Source of the DNA: VMDH01 sp038108875
GTDB lineage: Bacteria > Pseudomonadota > Gammaproteobacteria > Magnimaribacterales > D2472
Direction of reading: 5' to 3'
Assembly (NCBI GenBank): GCA_038108875.1
Contig: JAYNII010000009.1
Location: 1 to 53,711 of the forward strand
DNA: 53,711 nucleotides
Part shown: positions 34,026-43,188 of the stretch, piece by piece
Layout: each line of letters begins with the position of its first letter
Position numbering within the stretch: position 1 is the stretch's first letter
Program-made: the position numbers and the translations under genes
Notes under the pieces: generated by a model
Told to the model about the DNA's origin: nothing
Database searches by the model: none
Seen by the model: the letters and a program-made list of their open reading frames with translations, nothing else

Positions 34026-34103
34026 GGACCGGTAGTTCAGTCTGGTTAGAATGCCTGCCTGTCACGCAGGAGGTCGCGGGTTCGAGTCCCGTCCGGTCCG
34101 CCA
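34026..34103 (+). tRNA. tRNA-Asp (anticodon GTC)
   Basis: A 78-base cloverleaf. The acceptor GGACCGG pairs with CCGGTCC, the anticodon loop is CTGTCAC, and the T arm is GCGGG-TTCGAGT-CCCGT, with G73 and encoded CCA. The D loop has one base more than in E. coli. It ends six bases before the next start codon. Confidence 0.97.
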
Positions 34104-34108
34104 TTATC

Positions 34109-34510
34109 ATGTTATATTTTTTTATTAATCTAATACTCAGCATTCAATTAGGGGTAATTTTTTATCAGGCAACATTGTTTACCTTTCACCTCAGAAATCA
34201 TAAAAGCATAGTTGATCCGAGTGCCTATTCAAAAAGATCATTTACGATCTTTTTTTGCTATTTACTTTTACTAAATTTTTTATTGTTTCTAATTTCTTTC
34301 TTTGAGTCAGCTGAGTTGTTTTATTACTTCGGTCTAATTGGGCTTTTTCATTCTATTGCTGGTTTACTATTAATTCCCGTGATGTCTTTTTTTTCTAATA
34401 GGGCAATGACAAAAGCATTTTCAATATCCCATGCTTTCAGTCTCTATATAATGATTTTCCTTGGTATTTCTTCAATCGTAGGGATATACCAATTGCTCTT
34501 AGATGCATAA
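34109..34510 (+). CDS. Hypothetical four-helix membrane protein
   Basis: I do not recognise a family. The 133-residue product has about four hydrophobic helices with short loops, no charged active-site cluster, and a central basic loop (NHKSIVDPSAYSKRS). It begins six bases after tRNA-Asp and overlaps the DUF2256-cupin gene by eight bases, so it is likely co-transcribed with both. The size resembles DUF4149-like or copper-resistance-like membrane proteins, but I cannot assign it. Confidence 0.55.
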   Translation: MLYFFINLILSIQLGVIFYQATLFTFHLRNHKSIVDPSAYSKRSFTIFFCYLLLLNFLLFLISFFESAELFYYFGLIGLFHSIAGLLLIPVMSFFSNRAMTKAFSISHAFSLYIMIFLGISSIVGIYQLLLDA

Positions 34511-34988
34511 GAAAACGTCGCTTCCAAAAAAAATATGTTTCCACTGTGGATTAGAATTCAGTTGGCGAAAAAAATGGATTAGAGATTGGGAGCAGGTAAA
34601 GTATTGTGGTGAGAAATGTAGAAGGAATAAACTTAGAATCCTAACTATTGCATTCATATTTTTTTTGACACAACCAAGCCTCTTTTCTTCAGAGAGGGAT
34701 GAATCTGATATTATTTTTCCAAAGTTACAAACTAACATAGCTACAAAGATTATTTGTGAGGACATACCTCCCCATAAACATTTTTTTAACTCAGCAATAT
34801 ATCTTCTAGAAGGGAGAATATTTTTAACACTTGGTGAACAAACAATTGTTAAAGATTCAGGTGATAGTTGGATAGAACCTCGAAATGTTTTGCATTCAGG
34901 AGTTATCGATAGATCTTTTTCATCCTGCGCAAAAATATTTGCAGTTTATCACCACGAAGTTGGGCAACCAATTTCCTACAATGATTAA
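34503..34988 (+). CDS. DUF2256 zinc-finger fused to a membrane segment and cupin-like domain
   Basis: A 161-residue protein. Residues 1-44 are a full DUF2256 domain: KKICFHCGLEFSWRKKW with C12/C15 and KYCGEKCRR with C35/C39. DUF2256 proteins normally end there. Here the frame runs straight into a hydrophobic helix (about 45-61) and a cupin-like beta domain with HKHFF (H91, H93), YLLEGRIFLTL, GDSWIEPRNVLHSG (H131) and a closing strand. No in-frame start codon exists before the helix, so a separate second gene is unlikely unless there is a frameshift. If real, the zinc domain would face the cytoplasm and the cupin the periplasm. Confidence 0.72.
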   Translation: MHKKTSLPKKICFHCGLEFSWRKKWIRDWEQVKYCGEKCRRNKLRILTIAFIFFLTQPSLFSSERDESDIIFPKLQTNIATKIICEDIPPHKHFFNSAIYLLEGRIFLTLGEQTIVKDSGDSWIEPRNVLHSGVIDRSFSSCAKIFAVYHHEVGQPISYND

Positions 34989-35017
34989 CTTGAAGAAATA
35001 AAATCTGACTATATATC
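34989..35017 (+). promoter_or_regulatory. Possible htpG promoter with heat-shock type -35
   Basis: CTTGAA (34989-34994) begins immediately after the preceding stop codon, and TATATC lies at 35012-35017. CTTGAA is the sigma-32 -35 core, but the CCCCAT -10 core is missing; read as sigma-70 it is TTGAAG, 16 bases, TATATC. It could be a mixed or ordinary promoter for htpG. Confidence 0.35.
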
Positions 35018-35048
35018 TAAAAAGTAAATTTAAGGGAACTATAGATTT

Positions 35049-36851
35049 ATGAAAAAAAAGACTTTTAAAACCGAAACCAAGCAGCTTCTTAAACTAATGA
35101 TCCATTCGCTATATTCGAATAGGGAAATTTTCATAAGGGAGTTAGTATCCAATGCATCGGATGCTCTAGATAAGCTTAGATTTGCTGCAATTCAAAACAA
35201 AGATCTTCAAAGAGCAAAAGCAGACCTTAAGATTATCGTAAAAGTTAATCCTAAAACTAATCAGATCATAGTTACCGATAACGGTATTGGCATGTCAGAG
35301 AATGATGTAGTAGAAAATATTGGTACTATTGCAAGATCTGGAACTGCAAATTTTTTAGAGAATATAACAGGAGATAAAAAGAAGGACGCCCAGTTAATTG
35401 GACAGTTTGGAGTAGGCTTTTATTCCACATTCATGGTTGCTAGTAAAGTGACTATTTTAACTAAAGCAGCTAATAGCAATGAAGATGCTGTTCAATGGCA
35501 AAGTGATGGGAGTGAATCCTACACCCTAAAAACCGTAAATAAAGATAACACAGGCACAGAAATTATTATTGATTTAAATGAGGATGCTAAGGAATTTGCA
35601 GAAAAACATAGGGTTATGCATTTGCTTAAAAAATACTCTCAGTACATAAATTTTCCTCTTTTTCTGGAAGACAGCGATGGTAACCAGCAGCTAATAAATG
35701 ACTCTGAAGCCATTTGGTTGAAATCTAAAAAAAGTGTAAAAGATGAAGATTATAAAGAATTTTATAAGTATCTTTCCTTTGATCATAATGAGCCTTTAAC
35801 TTGGATTCATAACAAAGTAGAGGGGGCCAATGAATACTCAAGCCTGCTTTTTATTCCAAAGAAATCACCATTCGATCTTTGGAATAGAGAAGCTCCAAAG
35901 GGGTTAAAGTTATTTATCCAACGTGTCTTTATCATGGACGATGCATCGCATTTTCTTCCTCTGTATCTTCGTTTCGTTAAGGGAATAATAGATTCTAATG
36001 ATTTACCTTTAAACGTTTCTCGAGAAATACTGCAAGACCATCCTCTTGTTGATACCATCAAAAAATCTCTTACCAAAAGGATCATAGACGCTCTTAGGAA
36101 AATGCAACAAGAGAATCGAGAAAAATACTTAGAATTTTGGAAAGAGTTTGGGCTTGTCTTAAAAGAAGGTCCTGCAGAATCTTTTGAAGATAAGGATAAA
36201 ATAGCAGAGCTATTCCTTTTTAATACCTCTAAAGATCTTACAAAATTAGTATCTTTGGACGAATACTTAGATCGAATGCCTGCTGAGCAAGAAAAAATAT
36301 TTTATGCTATTGGAGAGTCATTAGAAGCAGTTTCAAAATCTCCACATATTGAAAAATTAATTGACTCAGGTACAGAGGTGCTTTTGTTAACTGATAGAAT
36401 CGATGAATGGTTAATGACCTCTTTGTTTAATTACAAAAATAAAGAGTTTGCAGATGTAGCCAAAGAGTCTATTCCTGATGAGGATATCAAAGTCAGCAAA
36501 GAAGATTCAGAACTTCTAGATAAATTACAAAAATCACTCAAAGAAAAGGTAGAAAAAGTAATTACAAGCTCTCGGCTTACAAAATCTGCAGTTTGTCTTG
36601 TCAGATCAAAACATGAACCTGGAATTCAAATGCGCAGAATTTTAGAAGCTGCCGGTCAAACTCTCCCCGAAAGTAAACCAACTCTGGAGGTAAATGTTAG
36701 ACATAATCTTATTAAGAAGTTATCAAAGCTTGATAACAAAGAATTTAACCAATATGCAAAATTCCTTTTTGATTATGCGGTGATTGCAGAAGGAGGCAAT
36801 CCAACCGACCCTGCATCCTTCTTGAGACAACTGGATAAATTTTTAAGTTGA
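35049..36851 (+). CDS. htpG: Molecular chaperone HtpG (Hsp90)
   Basis: ATP-dependent chaperone dimer in the cytoplasm. The N-terminal GHKL ATPase has [14 protein letters not shown] (about 33-46), DNGIGM (78-83) and [14 protein letters not shown] (about 117-130). The middle domain has the catalytic-loop arginine in [11 protein letters not shown] (about 323-333), and a C-terminal dimerisation domain follows. At 600 residues it is slightly shorter than E. coli HtpG. The first codons contain an A8 run. It overlaps gpsA by four bases. Confidence 0.96.
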
Positions 36852-37882
36852 TTACAAAACCAATCGTAGCAGTTTTAGGAGGAGGGAGTTTTGGAACTGT
36901 CATTTCTAATTTAGCTGCTTCAAATGGTTACGAGGTAAAGCTTTGGGTAAGAGATGCTGAGCAGGCATTAAGAATTAATGCAGAGGGTGCGAACAGTGAT
37001 TACCATCCAGAATTAAAATTATCGTCAAATATTACTGCAACAGATTCTCTTGAAGTTTGCATCAAAGGAGCCACTCTGGTATTTGTCGTCACCCCAAGCA
37101 TTGTGTTTGAAAATGTCATTCAAAGATTAACAGCATTAGTGACTTCAGACATGGTTATCATCTCATGCACCAAGGCGATTGCTTCTAATCCAACCAGAAC
37201 CCTTTCAGAAATCATGCAAATATATTTAGGTAACAGGGTGAAAGGCTTTGGAGTGCTAAGCGGTCCTAATCTTGCTAAAGAAATAGCAGATAATAAGATT
37301 GCTGGAACCGTCATAGCTTCCAATGATAAAGAAGTTAGTGAATTGGTCTCTCAAGTTATCTCTTCTCACTCCTTTAAGGTTTACTCCTCATCAGACATGA
37401 AAGGGATCGAATATGCCGGTGCCTTAAAAAATATATATGCTATATGTTGTGGGATAGCAGAAGCTCAAGACTTAGGAGAAAATGCATTGGGTCTAATTCT
37501 TACAAGATCTATGGCTGAAATGAGTGATTTTGCAGTTCATCAGGGAGCTAATCCTCTAACATTTTTGGGGCTTGCAGGCATGGGAGATTTGGTTGCTACC
37601 TGTACTTCTCGATTATCTAGGAATTTTTCTTTAGGTTTTTACCTTGGACAAGGTTTTTCACTGGATGAAGCGAAAGCAAAAGTTGGCCAAGTAGCAGAGG
37701 GACTGAGGACTCTTTCTGTTATTCATGATGAATTGCCTAACTTGAAAGTAGAAATGCCTCTACTTGTATCCCTTTATCAAATCATATATGAGGAAAAAAA
37801 ACCCACATTCCTCATTGAAAATCTTATCAATCATGTAAATAATGTAGATGTGGAGTTTAAATTAGACTATGGCAAAAATTAA
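36848..37882 (+). CDS. gpsA: Glycerol-3-phosphate dehydrogenase [NAD(P)+]
   Basis: Reduces dihydroxyacetone phosphate to sn-glycerol 3-phosphate for phospholipid synthesis. The N-terminal Rossmann motif is LGGGSFGTVIS (about 10-20). SGPNLAKEIA (about 139-148), catalytic Lys in YAGALKNIYAI and the C-terminal GLAGMGDLVATC follow. The start codon is TTG, overlapping the htpG stop as TTGA, so translation is coupled. The length of 344 is normal. It overlaps the DUF4389 gene by 14 bases. Confidence 0.95.
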   Translation: MITKPIVAVLGGGSFGTVISNLAASNGYEVKLWVRDAEQALRINAEGANSDYHPELKLSSNITATDSLEVCIKGATLVFVVTPSIVFENVIQRLTALVTSDMVIISCTKAIASNPTRTLSEIMQIYLGNRVKGFGVLSGPNLAKEIADNKIAGTVIASNDKEVSELVSQVISSHSFKVYSSSDMKGIEYAGALKNIYAICCGIAEAQDLGENALGLILTRSMAEMSDFAVHQGANPLTFLGLAGMGDLVATCTSRLSRNFSLGFYLGQGFSLDEAKAKVGQVAEGLRTLSVIHDELPNLKVEMPLLVSLYQIIYEEKKPTFLIENLINHVNNVDVEFKLDYGKN

Positions 37883-38189
37883 CAAAGACGAAGTGATGAA
37901 TTCTAGTAAATGGTTAAGGCTATTCTTTATGGCAATATATGTTGGCATCGTAAATTTTATTGTATTACCTTTGATTATTTTTATTGTCTTGATCCAATTC
38001 TTATTTTATCTTTTTGCAGGAAGACATAGTGTTCAGCTTGAAACTGTAAGTGATTGGCTCATTAATTTTTTAGGAGAATGCCTTATTTATCTAACTTTCA
38101 AGACAGAACAAAGACCTTTTCCGTTTAATCCAAACAAGGATTCAAGCTTTGAGGAAAATATTGTTGAAGCAGGGGACGACACAGAATAA
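37869..38189 (+). CDS. DUF4389 domain-containing membrane protein
   Basis: A 106-residue protein with a long hydrophobic hairpin (about residues 15-55, two helices) and the DUF4389 ending in YLTFKTEQRPFPFNP. The function is unknown. It is the last gene of htpG-gpsA-DUF4389, and its ATG lies inside gpsA. It is separated from the convergent folE by 48 AT-rich bases in which I see no clear terminator. Confidence 0.75.
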   Translation: MAKINKDEVMNSSKWLRLFFMAIYVGIVNFIVLPLIIFIVLIQFLFYLFAGRHSVQLETVSDWLINFLGECLIYLTFKTEQRPFPFNPNKDSSFEENIVEAGDDTE

Positions 38190-38237
38190 ATTTTCAATGA
38201 TTTTTCTATCTGAAGGATCTAGAACTTGAATTAAAAA

Positions 38238-38849
38238 TTAATTTGGAAGCAAAGAGAGAAACTCTGCTCTTGTTGTTGCATTAGATCTAAATACACCCAG
38301 CATTGCTGAGGTTTTCATAACTGAATTTTGTTTTTGTACCCCTCTCATAATCATACACATATGTTGAGCTTCAATAACTACAGCACATCCTTTACAACCC
38401 GTTACTTCTTGAATAGCAGAAGCAATCTCATGAGTTAATCGTTCTTGGATTTGCAGCCTTCTTGAAAACATATCCACAATTCTAGCTATTTTAGATAATC
38501 CTAAAACTTTACCATTAGGAATATAGGCAACATGACATCTACCATTGAACGGAAGCATGTGATGTTCGCAGAGGGAATAAAACTCTATATCTCTTACTAA
38601 AACCATATCCTCCGCCTGGGATACAAAGAGCGCCTCGTTTACAACCTTTTCCAGAGAAAGTTTATATCCATGATTTAGGAATTTAAAAGCAGCAGCAGCT
38701 CTTTTAGGAGTATCAATAAGACCATCCCTCTTAAGGTCTTCGCCAATATCTTTAATCAATGTTTTATAAGATTCTATGGATTCTTCAGAAGGAGTAACAA
38801 GATCGTCGAAATCATCGGCATTTTCAAAGTTTTTAATTAAATCATTCAT
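38238..38849 (-). CDS. folE: GTP cyclohydrolase I
   Basis: First step of tetrahydrofolate synthesis, GTP to dihydroneopterin triphosphate. Zinc ligands C94 and H97 (CEHHM) and C165 (HMCM) are present, with LGLSKIARIVDMFSRRLQ and the MRGV-KTSAMLG end block. At 203 residues it is a normal type IA enzyme. Its ATG overlaps the last base of the fabY-like stop, making folD-fabY-folE a tightly coupled operon with two folate genes around a fatty-acid gene. Confidence 0.95.
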   Translation of the reverse strand: MNDLIKNFENADDFDDLVTPSEESIESYKTLIKDIGEDLKRDGLIDTPKRAAAAFKFLNHGYKLSLEKVVNEALFVSQAEDMVLVRDIEFYSLCEHHMLPFNGRCHVAYIPNGKVLGLSKIARIVDMFSRRLQIQERLTHEIASAIQEVTGCKGCAVVIEAQHMCMIMRGVQKQNSVMKTSAMLGVFRSNATTRAEFLSLLPN

Positions 38850-40522
38850 TAGTAATATTCCTTAAATGGTGCTTCAGAGAGAATGGACATCCTTTTTTCA
38901 TTTACCCTATCAAATATTGCTTCCCTAGTAAATTCAAGGTCTGTAATCCCTTCAGTTACTTTTTCTCCAAATATGTACCTTGAAGTGGGAGAAGCGTTCA
39001 GCACTTCTGTTTTGAAGAGCTCTCTTTTTGATTGAACTTGTTCATTTAATTTTTGCCATCTTAGGAGCATCTCCTTACCATGTTTATGTTCCAGCATACC
39101 AAGTGCTTGAGAATGTGAGGTCAAGAGTGCGCTTGCATTATTGCCTCCAAATCCTTTTGAATTCAATACAACAAAATTTTTGTCAAAACAGGGCATATCC
39201 TCAATCAAAAAATTAAGATTTTCTGTGAACACATCTGTTGCGGTTTCTTGAATTGAGGCAATTCTTGGAATTATTCCAGTCTGAAATGATCCTAAGGCAG
39301 AAATTATCTGATCTCCACCAGCGCATGCTAGAGAGTGCCCCAAGTAGGATTTTATTGCTGTGACTGGCACATTTTGCATTCCGAAAGTACCACAAAGCGA
39401 GGAAAGAATATGTGATTCAGTAACTCTATTTTGAGGAGTACCAGTTCCATGGGCATGAATAAAGACCTCTCTTAACAGAGACGAGTCCCCCATTGAAACA
39501 ATATCGTTAAGACATTTACCAAATGAAATATAATTTCCTGCTCCAGGCCCAGAGATTGATTTTTTATAACCATCTGCATGAATATGTGATGATATTGCGG
39601 CCCCATATATTGGAAGCCCTAATTCAATAGCTAATTCATCACTCATTAGAATTATGAATTGGGCTGCTTCACCTAGACTCATACCAACATTCTTACCAAA
39701 AGGTCTACAAATTTTTCGATGATCTGGGTAGGCGAACTGTTCACCCAATTCTTTTTGAAGCTCTAAAGTATTGTCATCCTCTGCAAGCCCTTTTGTTGCA
39801 GCAAATGCTTCATAGACCTCTGGGACAATTCCAGATTCTGCAGCTCCCACAAAACAAATATCAGATTGATTATGTTTAATTAATTCTATACCCAGTCTTA
39901 AATTGTAATGAAAAGTTGCACAGGCACCCATATGATTACCGGTAACACCCATGGAGCCTAAAACATAGGAATGCGCAAAGTCAGCGCTCATCTCCCCGAG
40001 TGACATAGCAAGATGTTTGCTAGTGGCTCGGCTCCCAGAGAGATTTGCTTGAAACATACCGCCCATACCAAACTTATCACCCTGAGCAATTGCACAACCT
40101 GAAATACAGCTAATTCTCTCCAGTGAAATTTTTTTGATAATAGATTCCCAGGGAATTCCAAGATTTTTGACCGCATCCGACGCTGCGAATATTGTCATAG
40201 CAAGGGCTCTAGGATGTTGTCGGGCATTATATGTTAGTGCAGGATTGAATCCTGATGGAAGTTGACCGCCGGCTCTTGTAGGTAGCTTTGGGTCTCTGTA
40301 ACAATGTTTCACAAAAAAATCTTCATCAATGGTCCGGATCAGACTTTTAGATAGTAGATATTGTTTGTCGGTGGAGTTGCAAAGTACACCCAACGATTGA
40401 AGGACTTCGCTCTGTAAGTTTTCAGAAAGAGAATCAAAAACCATGCGTTTGTGAGCTAAGTCAAATACACTTCTTCCGGCAGCATTGATTCCTCCATACG
40501 AGACAATTACAGGTAACTTCAT
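38849..40522 (-). CDS. fabY: Beta-ketoacyl-ACP synthase, FabY-like
   Basis: A 557-residue condensing enzyme. Catalytic C201 (HMGACATFHYN), H358 (HAHGTGTP) and H396 (KSYLGHSLACAGG) form the Cys-His-His set of elongating KAS enzymes. The N-terminus (LPVIVSYGGINAAGR) and the extra 150 residues over FabB/FabF match FabY of Pseudomonas, which starts fatty-acid synthesis from acetyl-CoA and malonyl-ACP in place of FabH. The substrate role here is inferred from that resemblance. It lies between folD (four-base overlap) and folE (one-base overlap). Confidence 0.8.
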   Translation of the reverse strand: MKLPVIVSYGGINAAGRSVFDLAHKRMVFDSLSENLQSEVLQSLGVLCNSTDKQYLLSKSLIRTIDEDFFVKHCYRDPKLPTRAGGQLPSGFNPALTYNARQHPRALAMTIFAASDAVKNLGIPWESIIKKISLERISCISGCAIAQGDKFGMGGMFQANLSGSRATSKHLAMSLGEMSADFAHSYVLGSMGVTGNHMGACATFHYNLRLGIELIKHNQSDICFVGAAESGIVPEVYEAFAATKGLAEDDNTLELQKELGEQFAYPDHRKICRPFGKNVGMSLGEAAQFIILMSDELAIELGLPIYGAAISSHIHADGYKKSISGPGAGNYISFGKCLNDIVSMGDSSLLREVFIHAHGTGTPQNRVTESHILSSLCGTFGMQNVPVTAIKSYLGHSLACAGGDQIISALGSFQTGIIPRIASIQETATDVFTENLNFLIEDMPCFDKNFVVLNSKGFGGNNASALLTSHSQALGMLEHKHGKEMLLRWQKLNEQVQSKRELFKTEVLNASPTSRYIFGEKVTEGITDLEFTREAIFDRVNEKRMSILSEAPFKEYY

Positions 40523-41355
40523 CGTGTTTGAGCTGATTGAAGGGTTTGCAAGATAAGAGTATTGATGGTCATAGGTCCAACCCCTCCAGGAACTGGAGTG
40601 TAAGCAGAAGCAACACTCTCAATGCCTTCCAATTCAACATCACCGCATTTTTTAGAAGGATGGTACCCTGCGTCAACAATAACCGCACCTTTTTTGATCC
40701 AGTCTAATTTTATTAATTTTGGTACGCCAACTGCGCCAACCACTAAATCTGCTGACTTGACTAAAGATATCAGATTTTTGGTTTTAGAGTGTGCAATGGT
40801 AACTGTCGCATTTTGATTGAGAAGCATTTGAGCCATAGGTTTACCTAGTATTGGGCTCCTACCTACCACAAGTGCGTTCATGCCGCATACATCAATTTGA
40901 TACTCTGAAAGCAAACGCATAATTCCCTGAGGAGTGCAAGACCCAAATGCAGATGCCCCCATCGACATAAGTCCGAATCCCAAAGAGGTGACACCATCAA
41001 CATCTTTATTTATATCTATGCTATCGAAAGCAGCCCTTTCATTAATTTGTTTTGGAACAGGATGTTGCAATAATATTCCGTGCACATTTTTATCGTTATT
41101 TAATTTATAGATTGTTTGTACTAATTGTTGGGTTGTTGTGTCGGAGGGTAGGGTGATTGCTTTAGAAAGCATGCCCACTCGTTCACAAGTATTTTGCTTC
41201 ATTTTGACATAAGTCGCAGAGGCAGGATCTTCGCCAACAAGAATAGTTGCTAAACATGGAGTAATACCTCTTTTTTTTAATTCAGAGACCTCTGATTTAA
41301 TGAAATCTTCTGATTTACTAGCAACTTTTTTTCCATCAAGAACTAGGCAATTCAT
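40519..41355 (-). CDS. folD: Bifunctional methylenetetrahydrofolate dehydrogenase/cyclohydrolase
   Basis: Interconverts 5,10-methylene-, methenyl- and 10-formyl-THF, feeding PurN and formyl-Met synthesis. The catalytic YVKMKQNTCERVG (about residues 50-62) carries the active Lys. HGILLQHPVP, CTPQGIMRLL, VVGRSPILGKPMAQML and TPVPGGVGPMT are all intact. The length of 278 is normal. It is the first gene of the operon with fabY-like and folE. The gap upstream holds the tRNA-Pro and tRNA-Arg genes on the other strand. Confidence 0.96.
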   Translation of the reverse strand: MNCLVLDGKKVASKSEDFIKSEVSELKKRGITPCLATILVGEDPASATYVKMKQNTCERVGMLSKAITLPSDTTTQQLVQTIYKLNNDKNVHGILLQHPVPKQINERAAFDSIDINKDVDGVTSLGFGLMSMGASAFGSCTPQGIMRLLSEYQIDVCGMNALVVGRSPILGKPMAQMLLNQNATVTIAHSKTKNLISLVKSADLVVGAVGVPKLIKLDWIKKGAVIVDAGYHPSKKCGDVELEGIESVASAYTPVPGGVGPMTINTLILQTLQSAQTR

Positions 41356-41396
41356 GTGAGGTATTTTGTCACCATCTATTATTAATGCAATGGTGA

Positions 41397-41425
41397 TTGA
41401 TTATTTAAGATATAAACTTTATCAT
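41397..41425 (+). promoter_or_regulatory. Promoter of the tRNA-Pro/tRNA-Arg pair
   Basis: TTGATT (41397-41402), 17 bases, TATCAT (41420-41425). Transcription would start near 41432, four bases before mature tRNA-Pro. It is the only good sigma-70 match between folD and the tRNA genes. Confidence 0.65.
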
Positions 41426-41435
41426 CACTTTCTCT

Positions 41436-41512
41436 CGGGGTATGGCGCAGTCTGGTAGCGCACTCGCTTTGGGAGCGAGTGGTCGTAAGTTCGAATCTTA
41501 CTACCCCGACCA
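41436..41512 (+). tRNA. tRNA-Pro (anticodon TGG)
   Basis: A 77-base cloverleaf with C at position 1. The acceptor CGGGGTA pairs with TACCCCG, the anticodon stem CTCGC/GCGAG has loop TTTGGGA, the T loop is TTCGAAT, and CCA is encoded. tRNA-Arg begins three bases later. Confidence 0.97.
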
Positions 41513-41514
41513 GT

Positions 41515-41591
<77 letters not shown>

Positions 41592-41602
41592 TTTTATTTC
41601 AT

Positions 41603-42541
41603 ATGAAAAAAGAACAATTCTCTGTAGCTGCGTTTTATAACTTTGTAACCATAGAAAAACCTGAGGAATTTCAAGCGGAGGCATACTCTTTTTTACACAA
41701 ACAACTGATTAAAGGAACCTTGCTCATAGCCTCCGAAGGACTTAATGGAACCCTATCAGGCGCTCAAAAGAGTATTGAAAATTTGAAAGATTTTTTAATT
41801 TCCAGAGACCTTTTTAGTGCCGCCAATTTCAAGCTTTCGTTTAGCAAGTTTTCACCTTTTCCAAGATTAAAAGTGAAATTAAAAAAAGAGATCGTGACGA
41901 TTGGTGATCCCTCCATTGATCCTAGAATGAAAGTTGGTAAATATATTGCTCCAGAAGCTTGGAATGAGTTTATTTCTGAGGAGAATGTCCTAGTCTTAGA
42001 TACTAGGAATACGTATGAGGTTTCTATTGGAACTTTTCCAGGTGCAGTTCAGCCAAACACGACTAACTTTAGAGAGTTTCCTGAATGGGTAAACAGTCTT
42101 GAGGAATCTGTCTCTAAGGATCAAAAAATTGCTATGTTTTGTACAGGAGGAATTAGATGTGAAAAGGCAAGTTCATTAATGATTGAAAAAGGTTTTAACA
42201 ATGTTTTTCACCTCCAGGGAGGAATTCTAAATTATTTAGAAAAAATTAATCCAAAAGACTCCCTGTGGAAGGGAGAATGCTTTGTTTTTGATGACAGAGT
42301 AGCGCTTGATTCTAAGTTGGAAAAAGGTTCCTATGACTTATGTCATGGTTGCAGAATGCCGATTACTAAACATGATAAAAATTCAAAGGAGTATGTAAGA
42401 GGCGTGAGCTGCCCCTATTGTTTTTCAAGTAAAACCAAAGAACAGAAAAAAAGATACGCTGACCGACAAATGCAAGTTGATTTAGCTAAAAAAAGAAATC
42501 AAAAGCATATTGGTTCCAAGGATGAAGTTCGAAAAAAGTGA
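41603..42541 (+). CDS. trhO: tRNA uridine(34) hydroxylase TrhO (rhodanese-related)
   Basis: Oxygen-dependent formation of 5-hydroxyuridine at the wobble base of certain tRNAs. The 312-residue protein has the YceA N-terminal domain (ASEGLNGTLSG, about residues 44-54), a rhodanese domain with active-site C180 and C186 in MFCTGGIRCEKAS, and a C-terminal cysteine cluster CHGCRMP ... SCPYC. It follows two tRNA genes by 11 bases and may be read from their promoter, an apt neighbour for a tRNA modifier. Its stop overlaps the GST start. Confidence 0.92.
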   Translation: MKKEQFSVAAFYNFVTIEKPEEFQAEAYSFLHKQLIKGTLLIASEGLNGTLSGAQKSIENLKDFLISRDLFSAANFKLSFSKFSPFPRLKVKLKKEIVTIGDPSIDPRMKVGKYIAPEAWNEFISEENVLVLDTRNTYEVSIGTFPGAVQPNTTNFREFPEWVNSLEESVSKDQKIAMFCTGGIRCEKASSLMIEKGFNNVFHLQGGILNYLEKINPKDSLWKGECFVFDDRVALDSKLEKGSYDLCHGCRMPITKHDKNSKEYVRGVSCPYCFSSKTKEQKKRYADRQMQVDLAKKRNQKHIGSKDEVRKK

Positions 42542-43188
42542 ATTTACCCATCCTGTTTTCATTTAGGAGATGTCCCTACGCTATGCGTGCTCGCATGGCC
42601 CTTATTTTGGCTGGTATTCAGTGTGAGATCAGAGAAGTTTCCTTGAAAAATAAACCCCAAGCCATGCTCGTACTTTCGCCCAAAGGCACAGTTCCTGTCC
42701 TGCTAGTTGATCAACAAGTAATTGATGAGAGTATTGAAATAATTCGATGGGCTTTTGCTCGTAACGACTCATTGATCAAAAAATTGACATCTCATGAAAT
42801 GCAATTTACACATGAAATGATTGAGGTGTTTGACGGTCAATTTAAATTCCATTTAGACCGTTACAAATATTTCGAGCGGTTCGATTCTGATTTTCTATTT
42901 CATCGAGAGGAGTGCACCAAGATACTAGCTAAATTGGAATCAAAAATATCAGAAAAACAATGGATTTTTTCTGAGCAATTAAGCTTGCTTGATATCGCAG
43001 TGCTCCCCTTTATCCGTCAGTTTAAGATCGCAGACCCTGATTTCTTTTTCTCACAGCCTCATAAAAAAACAATTAGGCTGCTTAAGACTTTTGAAACATC
43101 AAGAATATTTACTCAGGTGATGCAAAAATACGAACTTTGGAATCCCGATGATGCTTTTCAAGTATTTTTACTTACTAAAGACCAATAG
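42538..43188 (+). CDS. Glutathione S-transferase family protein
   Basis: A 216-residue cytoplasmic GST-fold protein. The thioredoxin-like N-terminal domain has FSFRRCPYAMRARMAL (active Cys of the omega or beta-like type), the cis-proline GTVPVLLVD and the glutathione-contacting DESIEIIRW. A helical C-terminal domain follows. It starts at GTG overlapping the trhO stop (GTGA), so it is coupled to trhO. It converges on glutamate dehydrogenase with a 14-base overlap. The substrate is unknown. Confidence 0.88.
   Translation: MNLPILFSFRRCPYAMRARMALILAGIQCEIREVSLKNKPQAMLVLSPKGTVPVLLVDQQVIDESIEIIRWAFARNDSLIKKLTSHEMQFTHEMIEVFDGQFKFHLDRYKYFERFDSDFLFHREECTKILAKLESKISEKQWIFSEQLSLLDIAVLPFIRQFKIADPDFFFSQPHKKTIRLLKTFETSRIFTQVMQKYELWNPDDAFQVFLLTKDQ

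Noticed and set aside
35049..35070. A8 run at codons 2-4 of htpG as a slippage site
   Set aside because: Lys-rich early codons are common for efficient initiation, and there is no second product or domain boundary to explain as there is in dnaX.
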